A DNA stretch of 64,000 nucleotides from assembly GCF_900142445.1 (NCBI RefSeq), contig NZ_FRAV01000005.1, positions 62,001 through 126,000 on the forward strand, written 5' to 3'. Below the pieces are notes generated by a model. That model did no database searches, was not told where the DNA came from, and saw nothing but the letters and a program-made list of their open reading frames with translations. This DNA comes from Chryseobacterium polytrichastri (GTDB taxonomy: Bacteria > Bacteroidota > Bacteroidia > Flavobacteriales > Weeksellaceae). Positions 46,551 to 55,669 of the stretch are shown here, piece after piece (the stretch's first letter is position 1; each line of letters opens with the position of its first letter). Both the position numbers and the translations under genes were made by a program.

Positions 46551-46706
46551 CTAATCAATTTTAAAATTCAATAAATCTTTAGGTGCTACATTTAGACCTC
46601 TAGCCAAATCTATTAATGTAGTAAATGCAAAATTTCTTTTCCCCGCTTCCGCACGAATCCCTTCGTGTGGCTTTTGTATAAAAAACAACCTTTATTCAAC
46701 AAAATT
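46551..46706 (-). pseudogene. 3' remnant of an XRE-type helix-turn-helix regulator
   Basis: The minus-strand frame has no start codon but ends with EAGKRNFAFTTLIDLARGLN then VAPKDLLNFKID and a stop. This is the C-terminal half of an HTH_3/XRE domain (the usual AGKRNxSFxxLxxLAxGLxVxPKxLL pattern). The 5' half is lost upstream of a stop at 46707-46709. It lies directly downstream of the OLD-like gene, consistent with a recombination junction. Confidence 0.5.
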
Positions 46707-46809
46707 TAAATTCTGAATTAGTAAATTTAAGATCCGATGTCTTAGATTTCGATTTCCATCACTTTTCCCTATATTTAAAACATATTTGTCAACCCAAACC
46801 TCCACACCC

Positions 46810-47982
46810 TTGAAAACAAAATCATTACTCCTTTCACTTTTCGGTTTATGTTTAGCCAATGCACAAACCTTAAATTTTAAACATCTTTCGGATATGTCTG
46901 TGAGAAGAGGAGCGATAAGCAGTGCTATTGCAGGTGACAATATCTATGTGAGCAATGGTTATAAAGATTCGGATGGCAATGCTACTTTTATTGAGAAATA
47001 CAGTATTAAAGATAACCGCTGGAGTGTAATCAATTCTACTTTGGTTCCTAAAAGATTCGCCAATTCGGAGACTTACGGTAATAAAGTTTATATTTTTAAC
47101 GGGTGGGGAAACAGCCATCTTGAAATTATAGACCTTGAAACTCATAAAAAAACGAAGGGAGCTGTTAATCATTCCTATACAGGAAATGCAGGTTCGGCTA
47201 TCCATAATGGAAAAATATATGTGTTCGGCGGCAGTGGGCTAAACGGTGCTGCAACCACCGTATTTTCTAACCGATTCCAATACTATGATATTGCTACAAA
47301 TACATGGAATCCATTACCCAATATGCCTACTGCCAGAGAAGCAAAGGGTAAAATTGTGAATGATAAGTTGTATGTTATTGGTGGTTTTAACGGTACATCA
47401 TCCCGTCTGGTCAATGTTTACGACCTCAACAAAAATCTTTGGACTGAGCAATATACGATGCCTTTTGGAATATCAGGTCATTCATTAGCGGTATCCGGTA
47501 ATAAGATTTTTATTGCAGGTGGTTATAATAATCAAACTTTTCTGGCCTATTTCGATACAGAAACCAATAAATTGAATCAGTTATCATCCAATATGATCCC
47601 TCGAAGACATGCTGCTGCAGAAATTTATAACAATAAATTATACATCATGGGTGGAAGTACAACGTCTTTAACCAAATCAGCCATTAAAAGCATTCAAGTT
47701 GCGGATATTAGCGAAGGGGCACTTTCCAATGAAAATGCCAATGAAGATGTATTTAAATCAAAAGTTTATACGAATGCCCAAAGAGACGGTTTCGTCATCA
47801 GCAATAAAAATAATAGCAATCAGTTTGAATACACTGTTTATACAATGGATGGAAAAGAAGTCGGAAAAAGTTTTGCTTATTACAACAAAAATATAGATTT
47901 GTCAAAAGTACCGCGTGGAACATATATTTTTACATATAAAAACGAGAAAGGACTTTTACAACAGATTAAAATTATAAGATAG
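46810..47982 (+). CDS. secreted Kelch-repeat protein with T9SS-like C-terminus
   Basis: About 391 residues from a TTG start at 46810, which gives the clean signal peptide (M)KTKSLLLSLFGLCLANAQ; an earlier TTG at 46786 adds eight residues. Five or six Kelch blades are seen, with typical GG-Y-W spacing, e.g. GKIYVFGGSGLNG, DKLYVIGGFNGTS, NKIFIAGGYNN, NKLYIMGGSTT. The last ~75 residues (about 320-391) contain a sorting-type fold ending LSKVPRGTYIFTYKNEKGLL then QQIKIIR. It is probably exported by T9SS and may bind a glycan or protein. No enzyme residues are recognised. Confidence 0.82.
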   Translation: MKTKSLLLSLFGLCLANAQTLNFKHLSDMSVRRGAISSAIAGDNIYVSNGYKDSDGNATFIEKYSIKDNRWSVINSTLVPKRFANSETYGNKVYIFNGWGNSHLEIIDLETHKKTKGAVNHSYTGNAGSAIHNGKIYVFGGSGLNGAATTVFSNRFQYYDIATNTWNPLPNMPTAREAKGKIVNDKLYVIGGFNGTSSRLVNVYDLNKNLWTEQYTMPFGISGHSLAVSGNKIFIAGGYNNQTFLAYFDTETNKLNQLSSNMIPRRHAAAEIYNNKLYIMGGSTTSLTKSAIKSIQVADISEGALSNENANEDVFKSKVYTNAQRDGFVISNKNNSNQFEYTVYTMDGKEVGKSFAYYNKNIDLSKVPRGTYIFTYKNEKGLLQQIKIIR

Positions 47983-48007
47983 ATTTCATTAGCAAAATAC
48001 CCAAACT

Positions 48008-48310
48008 ATGAAAAACTCTGCTTCAAATAAAATCACTAACAAACTTACCTTCTTTTTCATTTTGGGTTTATTATCTATTCTTGCCATAATTATTTTCTCT
48101 ATTATTGCATTTAATAGTGTTTCTGCACAAGATGGTTTAGCCGGAATGTATGCATTATTTGGATTAATTCCTGTGGTGATAATTATGATCCTGGACAGAA
48201 TTTGTGTCTGGAAATTTGGAGCCCGCAAGGTCAATAAAATTCAGTTCTATATTGCAGGAGTCCTATTTTCACTTTTTATCCTTAATTGGATAAGACTACA
48301 GCTTCAATAA
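48008..48310 (+). CDS. small membrane protein, unknown function
   Basis: 100 residues with three membrane helices (about 13-35, 45-63, 79-95) and a short Ser/Gln loop (NSVSAQDGLAG). It follows the Kelch gene by 25 bases and precedes another membrane-anchored protein by 15 bases, so the genes probably share a transcript. I recognise no family. Confidence 0.6.
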   Translation: MKNSASNKITNKLTFFFILGLLSILAIIIFSIIAFNSVSAQDGLAGMYALFGLIPVVIIMILDRICVWKFGARKVNKIQFYIAGVLFSLFILNWIRLQLQ

Positions 48311-48325
48311 AAACTAAAATGAACT

Positions 48326-48997
48326 ATGATGAACACAAAAAAAATATTTAAATGGACAGGAATCATTTTCGGACTTACTGTATTATTTCTAATAGCAAGC
48401 AATTTTATCTGGCTCAACGAAAGGGAAAATCTTCTTTATAAAATGCAGCAATATGTAACGTACAGTAAAGAAGACTGGAAAAATTATGAAACAAACGAGA
48501 AATATCTTGAAAATGCTCCTACTGAAGCCGCTCAAACTGCTGTAGCTACCGCTGCTGTGACAGATTTGCATCCCTATAACATTGGTTTTTTCACGGGAAA
48601 TGAAAAGACAGAGGAGTTAAAAAGAATAAAAAATGCGCATTTTGAAAAATTAGTTCCCGCAAAAAATAAACCTTCTGATGAAGATGCACAAGCTGCTCTG
48701 ATAAGATTAACTCAAGGTCGCCTCACGGATGTGATCATTAATCAGGAATTGAATATCAAAGTAGGGCAATGTTATGAAAACCCAAATACAGAAGGAAATT
48801 ACAATTGCGTAAGCTGCATGATTCTACTTTACAACAGAGATAAAAAAGACTGGCAGGAAGCACCCGATGGTGATAATTTCCTAGATAATTCTTACGATTT
48901 CTATCAACCCTCTGAAGGCGATATTTGGGAAGCTAAAAATTTATCGATCATGATTCCCTATGATTACGAGCTTATTAAAAAGTATGAAAAAAAGTAA
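48326..48997 (+). CDS. membrane-anchored protein, unknown function
   Basis: 223 residues; a second ATG at 48329 is equally likely as start. One N-terminal membrane helix (about 8-28), then a soluble, probably periplasmic domain. It has four cysteines in the second half, three of them in QCYENPNTEGNYNCVSCMI, which may form disulphides or bind metal. An Ala-rich stretch (TEAAQTAVATAAVTD) lies near residue 70. No family recognised. Close spacing to the upstream gene suggests an operon. Confidence 0.6.
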   Translation: MMNTKKIFKWTGIIFGLTVLFLIASNFIWLNERENLLYKMQQYVTYSKEDWKNYETNEKYLENAPTEAAQTAVATAAVTDLHPYNIGFFTGNEKTEELKRIKNAHFEKLVPAKNKPSDEDAQAALIRLTQGRLTDVIINQELNIKVGQCYENPNTEGNYNCVSCMILLYNRDKKDWQEAPDGDNFLDNSYDFYQPSEGDIWEAKNLSIMIPYDYELIKKYEKK

Positions 48998-49079
48998 ACG
49001 TTTTAGTACTAAAAAGCAAGCAAAAAAATTAATATGATGAAAGAATATGCACGCTACCCTACTCCAAAAAAAATCATCG

Positions 49080-49799
49080 ATGAAAAACCTATTTTTAATT
49101 ATTTTAATTTTTGTCACGTCAGTTTTTTACGCACAAAATAAAGATGTTTCAGGAATTTATGGTGAAAAAATAACGGAAACATTTAATCCGAAAGGAGATT
49201 ATCTTGAACTTAAATCTGACTCCACATTTATATATAATTACTTAGGAAAAAAGTATTACGGAAATTGGGAACTTTCGCAAAATAAAGTCTTATTAAACCC
49301 AAAAATCAAGAAACAATTTCCTAAAATAAAAATGAGAGAATCCAGAATTAATTCAGATTCTATAACAATCAAGATTAACTACATCTCTAGTAATGAAAAT
49401 TCTGATCATTCAAAAAATCAGGATTTCAGAATGGCGACGATATATTTTGATAAAAAAGGACGTTATATTAATATCCTCAAAAGCCCTTCTATAAGACAAT
49501 GTGGTTGGGCACCCATCATACGTAAACAGAAAATACTTAATAACGATAATTCAGTGCAAATCTCTCAAAAAGATTTTTCTCAAATAGGATTCATGACCTA
49601 TCATTTGAATGATTATATTATTTTTACAAGAACCAGTAAAGATTCCAATTTTTTTGAATTCGATATAGAAGATATTCAAGAGGATCAGGATATCATAAAA
49701 GATGACTTCTTTTTAATCGACGGAAAATCTCTATTTTATCCCAATAAAAAAGGCAATAAAAACCTAATGCGATTGCCTTTGACGAAAAAGAAAATATAA
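49080..49799 (+). CDS. exported lipocalin-like protein, unknown function
   Basis: About 239 residues from ATG 49080 (MKNLFLIILIFVTSVFYAQ), a good signal peptide; an upstream ATG at 49047 adds a poor, polar extension. The mature protein opens VSGIYGEKITETF and has LELKSDSTFIYNYLGKKYYG then NWELSQNKVLL, typical of small Bacteroidota lipocalin-like exported proteins that follow a GxW pattern. No lipobox is seen. Function unknown. Confidence 0.65.
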   Translation: MKNLFLIILIFVTSVFYAQNKDVSGIYGEKITETFNPKGDYLELKSDSTFIYNYLGKKYYGNWELSQNKVLLNPKIKKQFPKIKMRESRINSDSITIKINYISSNENSDHSKNQDFRMATIYFDKKGRYINILKSPSIRQCGWAPIIRKQKILNNDNSVQISQKDFSQIGFMTYHLNDYIIFTRTSKDSNFFEFDIEDIQEDQDIIKDDFFLIDGKSLFYPNKKGNKNLMRLPLTKKKI

Positions 49800-49918
49800 T
49801 CGTTTAAGATCATATAATCTTTCCCCACATTACTGCAAGCATTTTTTGTTTGTTTCGAAAATCATTATTAAATCGGCTATAACAATTGAAATACCAATTC
49901 ACTACACTGAATTTTACA

Positions 49919-49926
49919 TATCTTTG
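49919..49926 (+). promoter_or_regulatory. -7 box upstream of the Crp/Fnr gene
   Basis: TATCTTTG, 85 bases before the ATG at 50011. No TTG at standard spacing. Confidence 0.4.
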
Positions 49927-50010
49927 AAATAGATTCGTAAAAACGAGCACTCGTAAAGCCGCTAACAGGTATATATCAACTATAATCCCACTTCAAAATA
50001 CCGACAATAG

Positions 50011-50598
50011 ATGATGACAAGCAAAATAATTGAATACGCAAATAATCTTATAAAACTGACAGACGAAGAAGCTGAGCAACTAAGTAATGCGTTTAAAGAA
50101 GTCAATATTAAAAAACGTCAATTTATTGTCCAACCCAATTTTACAGCCAAAAACAGATACTACGTTTTAAAGGGTACCCTTATGGCATATGTTGTGACGG
50201 ATGAAGGTCATAATCATACGATTACTTTTGCTATAGACGACTGGTGGATTACAGATTACAACAGTTATATTTTTCAGCAACCCGCTACCATGTTTATCGT
50301 TGCCCTGGAAGATACCATTGTTTTACAAATTGACCATGAAAAGGAGCATGATTTAAAAAAATCAAATCATAAGTTTGAAACATTTTTCAGGATTATGGCA
50401 GAACGTGGGCTTGCTTCACACCAACGAAGAATCATTTCAAACTTAACACAGTCCGCTGAAGAGCGATATGAAAACTATGCCAGTAAATATCCACAAATTG
50501 TCCAGCGAGTTCCGCAATATGCTTTAGCATCCTATTTAGGTATGACCACAGAATTTTTATCCCGCATAAGAAATAAAAGAGTTGCTAAAAAAAGTTGA
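50011..50598 (+). CDS. Crp/Fnr family transcriptional regulator
   Basis: 195 residues. A cyclic-nucleotide-binding-like beta barrel (about 20-125: KRQFIVQPNFTAKNRYYVLK, GTLMAYVVTDEGHNHTITFA) is followed by a helix and a C-terminal winged helix with the recognition segment YALASYLGMTTEFLSRIRNKR. The Arg/Ser pocket of true Crp is not visible, so the ligand is unknown. The neighbouring SDR gene starts 105 bases downstream on the same strand and is a likely target. Length is a little short for Crp but usual for this flavobacterial subgroup. Confidence 0.88.
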   Translation: MMTSKIIEYANNLIKLTDEEAEQLSNAFKEVNIKKRQFIVQPNFTAKNRYYVLKGTLMAYVVTDEGHNHTITFAIDDWWITDYNSYIFQQPATMFIVALEDTIVLQIDHEKEHDLKKSNHKFETFFRIMAERGLASHQRRIISNLTQSAEERYENYASKYPQIVQRVPQYALASYLGMTTEFLSRIRNKRVAKKS

Positions 50599-50703
50599 AC
50601 TACATCAACCAAATTTCCTAAACTACTTCATTTTTTCCCTTAGCCTATTGTCTGACCTTTGTATCGCAATCGGAAGTAGCCGTTTGCATAAATTAAAAAT
50701 AAG

Positions 50704-51453
50704 ATGCAAAAATTAAAAGACAAAGTTGCTGTTATCACGGGTGGTGGCAGTGGTATTGGGTTAGCTACAGCCAAAAGATTTGTGGCAGAAGGGGCAAAAG
50801 TAGCCATTACAGGACGCAGTCAAAAAACATTGGATGAAGCGCTCAAAGAACTGGGTACATCGGGCATAGCTATTCAAGGTGACAGCTCTAATCTCAATGA
50901 CCTTGAACGAATTTATAATGAAGTAGAAAATCAATTGGGTAAAGTGGATACCTTGGTTGTCAATGCCGGAGTTTACATCATGGCTCCATTAGCAGATTTT
51001 ACCGAAGAAATGTTTGATAACGTAAGCGATATTAATTTTAAAGGGGCATTTTTTTCAGTTCAAAAAGCTTTGCCTGTATTGAATGACGGGGCTTCCGTTA
51101 TATTGATTTCTTCTACGGTAAATGAAAAAGGTATTCCTAACCATTCAGCTTATTCGGCAAGTAAGGCGGCAGTTCGTTCATTGGCGCGCAGTTTCTCGGC
51201 TGACTTATTAGATAGAAAAATTAGAGTCAATACCATATCGCCCGGACCAATTGACACTCCTGTTTTCAACACCGTTACTAACACGAGTGAAGAAGCAGAA
51301 GCAATGGCAGCAGCTATGGGGAACTTTACTCCTTTAAAAAGACTAGGCGCGCCGGATGAAATTGCAAGCGGTGCAGTTTATTTAGCTTCTGACGAGTCTG
51401 CTTTTATGCTAGGTACTGAAATCCTAATTGATGGCGGCTTAAGAGACTTATAA
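50704..51453 (+). CDS. short-chain dehydrogenase/reductase
   Basis: 249 residues. The classical SDR layout is complete: TGGGSGIG (12-19), NAG (about 87-89), a catalytic Ser in ISSTVNEKG, and YSASK with the Tyr-x3-Lys pair, ending in ILIDGGLRDL. It is NAD(P)-dependent; the substrate is not readable. It lies after a Crp/Fnr regulator, as often seen for small stress or detoxification units. A long hairpin (51488-51533) lies just downstream. Confidence 0.93.
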   Translation: MQKLKDKVAVITGGGSGIGLATAKRFVAEGAKVAITGRSQKTLDEALKELGTSGIAIQGDSSNLNDLERIYNEVENQLGKVDTLVVNAGVYIMAPLADFTEEMFDNVSDINFKGAFFSVQKALPVLNDGASVILISSTVNEKGIPNHSAYSASKAAVRSLARSFSADLLDRKIRVNTISPGPIDTPVFNTVTNTSEEAEAMAAAMGNFTPLKRLGAPDEIASGAVYLASDESAFMLGTEILIDGGLRDL

Positions 51454-51487
51454 AATAGTCTTAACAATAAATCCTTTTCAAAATTTC

Positions 51488-51533
51488 ATAATCGAACTTC
51501 ACGGATAATTAGGTATCCTTGAAGTTCGATTAT
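51488..51533. repeat. 20-bp near-perfect hairpin downstream of the SDR gene
   Basis: ATAATCGAACTTCA (51488-51501) pairs with TGAAGTTCGATTAT (51520-51533), with an inner GGATA/TATCC pair, one C-T mismatch and a six-base loop. No T-run follows, so it is not a standard terminator. Confidence 0.65.
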
Positions 51534-51869
51534 CGTATGTAGAGCCTGTGATAATTTTACTCAGGAATTGCTATACATTGGGTTATCAGGTGTATTTTTT
51601 TATTGAAAAAACTCAATAGGTCATGTTTAAAATTATTTTTTGATTAAAAAAATTAACGCAAAGTTGATGAATAATTTTGCTTTATTTTAAGTGAGCAAAG
51701 TGATTCGACTTCGTCGCTGATGAAGCTAAAGCTTTTCGTTAGAAAAACACGTCATCAGTACATTGTCTTTTTAATCAAAAATAAAATCCTTTCCAAAATA
51801 TATTGAACCATTCTATATTTTACATAACAGTTTTCTTTATTTTTACCATCTCAAAAAAGTAAATAAGAC
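51534..51869. other. non-coding gap
   Basis: 336 bases, AT-rich. Includes a stretch at 51653-51700 (AACGCAAAG ... GAGCAAAG) loosely like the 19808-19862 segment, and GATTCGACTTCGTCG. No gene seen. Confidence 0.35.
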
Positions 51870-52460
51870 ATGAAGAAAATAGAAACAAAAATTGATGAAG
51901 CCTTTAGAAATACTTTTCTACTTCCCAGAGAAAAAGTAGTGACCAATTTCTTGGTTGATGTTTTAAACTCAAAATATCAATTTAGAGAAGATGATAAAAA
52001 AATTGAAGTCATCAGTTTGTATTATTATGCTTCAAGTCCTTTAAGCTTTTTATTTGCTTTGCCTAATTATGAATATTATTCTCCTGATAAAACAATTCAG
52101 ATCGCAGAGCTGCATTTGAAAGAGCATTCATTTGAAGACTACTCCAATATTGATGTTCAAGAGCTTTGCAAAAAGGTTTTGGATGAAAATAATATTGATT
52201 ATTCCGCGTATCTTGATGAAGACAACCAATTGGATTTTGCTAATTATTGGGAAAATCAGTTCGGTCTGGAAAGTGATTTTTTAATGAATTGCTGGAGAAA
52301 TGCAAAAGAAAAAACACAGTCTAAAATGATCGGATTTTTAGAATCTTCAGATGCCGGAGGTGGATTGTTTGACCTAGATAATGGCTATGACGTTCCTTTT
52401 GATGTGGATGTGGATGAATACTTACAATCTCATGGATTTATTGTTACCAAGGAGATTTAA
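51870..52460 (+). CDS. hypothetical cytoplasmic acidic protein
   Basis: 196 residues, no signal or membrane segment. The body is rich in Asp, Glu and aromatic residues (YYYASSPLSFLFALPNYEYY, FANYWENQFGLESDFLMNCW) and ends with an acidic stretch DVPFDVDVDEYLQSHGF. I do not recognise a family; the composition resembles small immunity or SUKH-like proteins, but no toxin gene is near. Coding is supported by clean length and spacing. Confidence 0.55.
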   Translation: MKKIETKIDEAFRNTFLLPREKVVTNFLVDVLNSKYQFREDDKKIEVISLYYYASSPLSFLFALPNYEYYSPDKTIQIAELHLKEHSFEDYSNIDVQELCKKVLDENNIDYSAYLDEDNQLDFANYWENQFGLESDFLMNCWRNAKEKTQSKMIGFLESSDAGGGLFDLDNGYDVPFDVDVDEYLQSHGFIVTKEI

Positions 52461-52515
52461 AAATACATTCTGATAAACGCTCGCTACATAAGTTTACTTT
52501 TTTATTAATTTTAAT

Positions 52516-53394
52516 ATGAACATGAATACAACACCATTTTCAAAGATCATTGCCGGCACCATGACATGGGGAGTTTGGGGTAAAAACTGTAACACTCAAC
52601 AGATGATCGAATTGATGCACTGTTGCCTGGAAAATAAAATTACAACATTTGATCATGCAGATATTTATGGAGATTACACTACAGAAGCTGCTTTTGGAAA
52701 AGCTTTCAACGAAAGTAAAATTGACCGTAGCAAAATACAGTTTATTTCTAAGTGCGGCATTCAAATGGAATCTGGTAAAAGAAATAACTCCGTAAAGCAT
52801 TATGATTATTCTACTTCCTATATTATTTGGTCAGTAGAACAGTCATTAAAAAACCTTCAAACAGATTATTTAGATTTACTGTTGCTGCATCGTCCAAGCC
52901 CGTTAATGAGAGCTGATGAAATTGCAGAAGCCATTACCAAACTAAAACAAGAAGGAAAAATTAAAGATTTTGGAGTTTCCAATTTTACGCCTTTGCAAAC
53001 GGATTTAATCGAGACAAAAACCAAAATTAATTATAACCAAATCAGTTTTTCTATTACCGATTTTGAAGCGATGACTAACGGAAGTTTAGATCATATGCAG
53101 ACTCGTGGTATCACACCGATGTGTTGGTCACCGCTAGGAACTGTTTTTAAAGAAGACAATGATCAGACTCAACGTTTAAAAAAGATGATTGCCAATTTTT
53201 CTACAAAATATGACGTTCCCGCTGATATTATTCTTCTGGCATGGATCTTAAAACACCCAGCCGGAATTTTACCCGTTTGTGGTACCGCTGATCCATCAAG
53301 ATTGGCTAATCTAATGAAAGCAACAACAGTCAATATGGAATTGCAAGATTGGTTTGCGTTGTGGTCAGAAAGTGCAGGGGTTCCGGTTCCGTAA
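52516..53394 (+). CDS. aldo/keto reductase (YdhF-like)
   Basis: 292 residues. Catalytic tetrad residues are visible: Asp and Tyr in FDHADIYGDY, Lys in ISKCGIQ and His in LLLLHRPSPLM. The passage GKIKDFGVSNFTPLQTDLIE and the C-terminal cofactor region (GILPVCGTADPSRLANL) fit the NADPH-dependent AKR family, subgroup YdhF. Substrate unknown. Single gene; the upstream hypothetical gene ends 55 bases before. Confidence 0.9.
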   Translation: MNMNTTPFSKIIAGTMTWGVWGKNCNTQQMIELMHCCLENKITTFDHADIYGDYTTEAAFGKAFNESKIDRSKIQFISKCGIQMESGKRNNSVKHYDYSTSYIIWSVEQSLKNLQTDYLDLLLLHRPSPLMRADEIAEAITKLKQEGKIKDFGVSNFTPLQTDLIETKTKINYNQISFSITDFEAMTNGSLDHMQTRGITPMCWSPLGTVFKEDNDQTQRLKKMIANFSTKYDVPADIILLAWILKHPAGILPVCGTADPSRLANLMKATTVNMELQDWFALWSESAGVPVP

Positions 53395-53652
53395 TTTTGA
53401 TCTTTTTTAAATTATTGAGAAATATAATTTGTCAATTTTATATTTAGCTATCAGCTAGTCCAAGTTTTCAAGCTTGTGTCTTAATCACACAATAGTAAGG
53501 ACGCTCGTGCTAGCCTTTGTGGGTTTTTAAACTGAAAAGCAACATTCAAAAAAAACAACTATATTCATTCCACTTATTTTGTGTAGTTTAGTTCTCTTGA
53601 AACCGAACGAAACAAATATTTTCAACCCGGTAGAATTAAGAAAAACACCACC

Positions 53653-54606
53653 ATGAAAATCCAGCGAGAAGATATTCACATAATAAGCCGCCACAGCAAT
53701 CTGACAGAGCAGGCAATTGAAAGAGTACTGAAAGAAAATGTTTACAATGATAAAGAAATGTGGAAAAAATTCCTTCGACTGTTCTTTATCACTCTTGGTA
53801 TTGGGTTTACTACTGCGGGAATTATTTTCTTTTTTGCGTATAATTGGGCAGATCTGAACAAATTTGCTAAACTCAGATTAACAGAAATGCTCATCATTGT
53901 AACTACCGTCGTTGTTTTACTCCCAAAAATAAAAAGCAGCACCCGAAATATTATCCTCACAGGTTCATCTTTTTTGGTCGGGGTTTTATTTGCGGTATTC
54001 GGACAAATTTATCAGACAGGCGCCAATGCCTATGATTTCTTTTTAGCCTGGACCCTTTTTATCACCTTATGGGTGGTTGTTTCCAACTTTGCCCCGTTGT
54101 GGTTATTGTATATTGTTTTAATCAACACCACATTTATTTTATATACAGAGCAAGTTGTCAAAGATTGGCCCCCTATATTGATCATTACGTTACTTTTTCT
54201 ATTCAATACAGCAATACTTCTTATTTTCATTTTTCTGGAAATGGATAAAAAAATTGAAAACGTCCCCAAATGGTTTACCTATATTTTGGCATTAGGCTCT
54301 GTTACCTTTGCGACTGCGGGAGTGAGTTTCGGGCTTCTTGATGAAGATCAATCTATATTTCCTGTTTTAGCTTTAATTGTTATATTAATGTATGGTCTCG
54401 GAATCTGGTATGGAATCAAATCAAAAAGCGGATTTTATCTTTCTGTGATTCCATTGAGTATTATTATCATGATTTCAGCCTCAATCCTCAAAAAATCTGA
54501 AGGAGCAGAGATGCTTTTACCAGTAAGCCTTTTTATCATTGTAAGTGTTACGTTGGTCATTATGAAATTAGTTAACCTTCAAAAAAAATGGAAGAATGAG
54601 AAATAA
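53653..54606 (+). CDS. DUF2157 domain membrane protein
   Basis: 317 residues with about nine membrane helices after a short cytosolic N-terminus (about 1-38). The N-terminal helix pair plus GIGFTTAGIIFFFAYNWADL is the DUF2157 hallmark. The next gene overlaps by 11 bases and is a DUF4401 protein, then a GDYXXLXY protein, a conserved three-gene operon in several bacteria of unknown role, probably acting as one membrane complex. Confidence 0.85.
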   Translation: MKIQREDIHIISRHSNLTEQAIERVLKENVYNDKEMWKKFLRLFFITLGIGFTTAGIIFFFAYNWADLNKFAKLRLTEMLIIVTTVVVLLPKIKSSTRNIILTGSSFLVGVLFAVFGQIYQTGANAYDFFLAWTLFITLWVVVSNFAPLWLLYIVLINTTFILYTEQVVKDWPPILIITLLFLFNTAILLIFIFLEMDKKIENVPKWFTYILALGSVTFATAGVSFGLLDEDQSIFPVLALIVILMYGLGIWYGIKSKSGFYLSVIPLSIIIMISASILKKSEGAEMLLPVSLFIIVSVTLVIMKLVNLQKKWKNEK

Positions 54607-55669
54607 AGAAGAAATAAAAGAACTTTTGAACCACTTTCAGACAGAAAATAAAGACGTGACATTTGATGAAAAAACCATCTTTTCCGCTTATCAAAAAAAT
54701 GATGACCATCAATCTTTAGCAGTAAAAATCCTGTCTATTTTTGGTGGTGCTTTAGCGAGTCTTGCTTTTGTAGGTTTCCTTTTTATCACAGGATTATATG
54801 ACTCTACCGCGGCTTTATTCATATTGGGCACCCTTCTAATTTTGGGAGGAATGTTCATCAACAAAATATATAATACAACCATTTTTGATACTGTAAGTGT
54901 TTCATCTTATACCATTGGGTTTATCATTTTAACACTCGCTTTGTTTAAGATGGAAATGACCGAAAACACAGTAAGCCTTATTTGTATTTTGATTGCAGCG
55001 GTTTCATTAATAATTGCTCGGAGCTATATCATTGCTTTTGCTTCTGTATTGATTATCAATGGGGCCATTATATCGCTGATCACATTAAATAAAAACTTGG
55101 ATTTCATTCATGTATATCTTTCTTTGCTTGCCCTGATTGTCACTGCCGTCTTTGTGAAAGAAGCAAAAATAATATCTCTGCATCCCGTATATTCAAAATT
55201 ATACAACCCAGTTCGTATCGGGTTAGTTATTTCATTTTTGGCAGCATTCGTTTTCATTTTCCTAGACCACGAATTTATTGAGGAATCCAGAGAATATATT
55301 TGGGTACCATCCGTCGTTATTATTCTGGCCATTCTATATGTGCTATCTCATCTTTTTCAAGTTTTACATATTTCTGAAATGAAACAAAAAATAGGAATTT
55401 ATATCGTTAGTATGTTAGTATTGCTCCCCACTGTTTTATCTCCTGCTATTTCTGGAGCTATCTTAATTATTCTGTTGAGCTTTTTAGTGAATTATAAGAC
55501 CAGTTTGGTGATTGGGATTATCGCATTCATTTATTTTGTTTCACAGTATTATTATGACCTTCATTTTACATTACTTACCAAATCAATCCTTTTATTTTCA
55601 TCCGGTATATTATTTCTGGGACTCTATTTATTAACTCATAAAAAACTGACATCAAATGAAAAAATATAA
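54596..55669 (+). CDS. DUF4401 domain membrane protein
   Basis: 357 residues, about ten membrane helices. It starts NKEEIKELLNHFQTENKDVTF, a soluble head as in DUF4401, then LSIFGGALASLAFVGFLFIT. It overlaps the DUF2157 gene by 11 bases and the next gene by 14 bases, so translation is tightly coupled. Function unknown. Confidence 0.83.
   Translation: MRNKEEIKELLNHFQTENKDVTFDEKTIFSAYQKNDDHQSLAVKILSIFGGALASLAFVGFLFITGLYDSTAALFILGTLLILGGMFINKIYNTTIFDTVSVSSYTIGFIILTLALFKMEMTENTVSLICILIAAVSLIIARSYIIAFASVLIINGAIISLITLNKNLDFIHVYLSLLALIVTAVFVKEAKIISLHPVYSKLYNPVRIGLVISFLAAFVFIFLDHEFIEESREYIWVPSVVIILAILYVLSHLFQVLHISEMKQKIGIYIVSMLVLLPTVLSPAISGAILIILLSFLVNYKTSLVIGIIAFIYFVSQYYYDLHFTLLTKSILLFSSGILFLGLYLLTHKKLTSNEKI

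Noticed and set aside
53455-53540. Hairpin-like stretch GTCCAAG...CTTGTGTC upstream of the DUF2157 operon
   Set aside because: Pairing is imperfect and no second copy is in the window, so it is not listed as a repeat.
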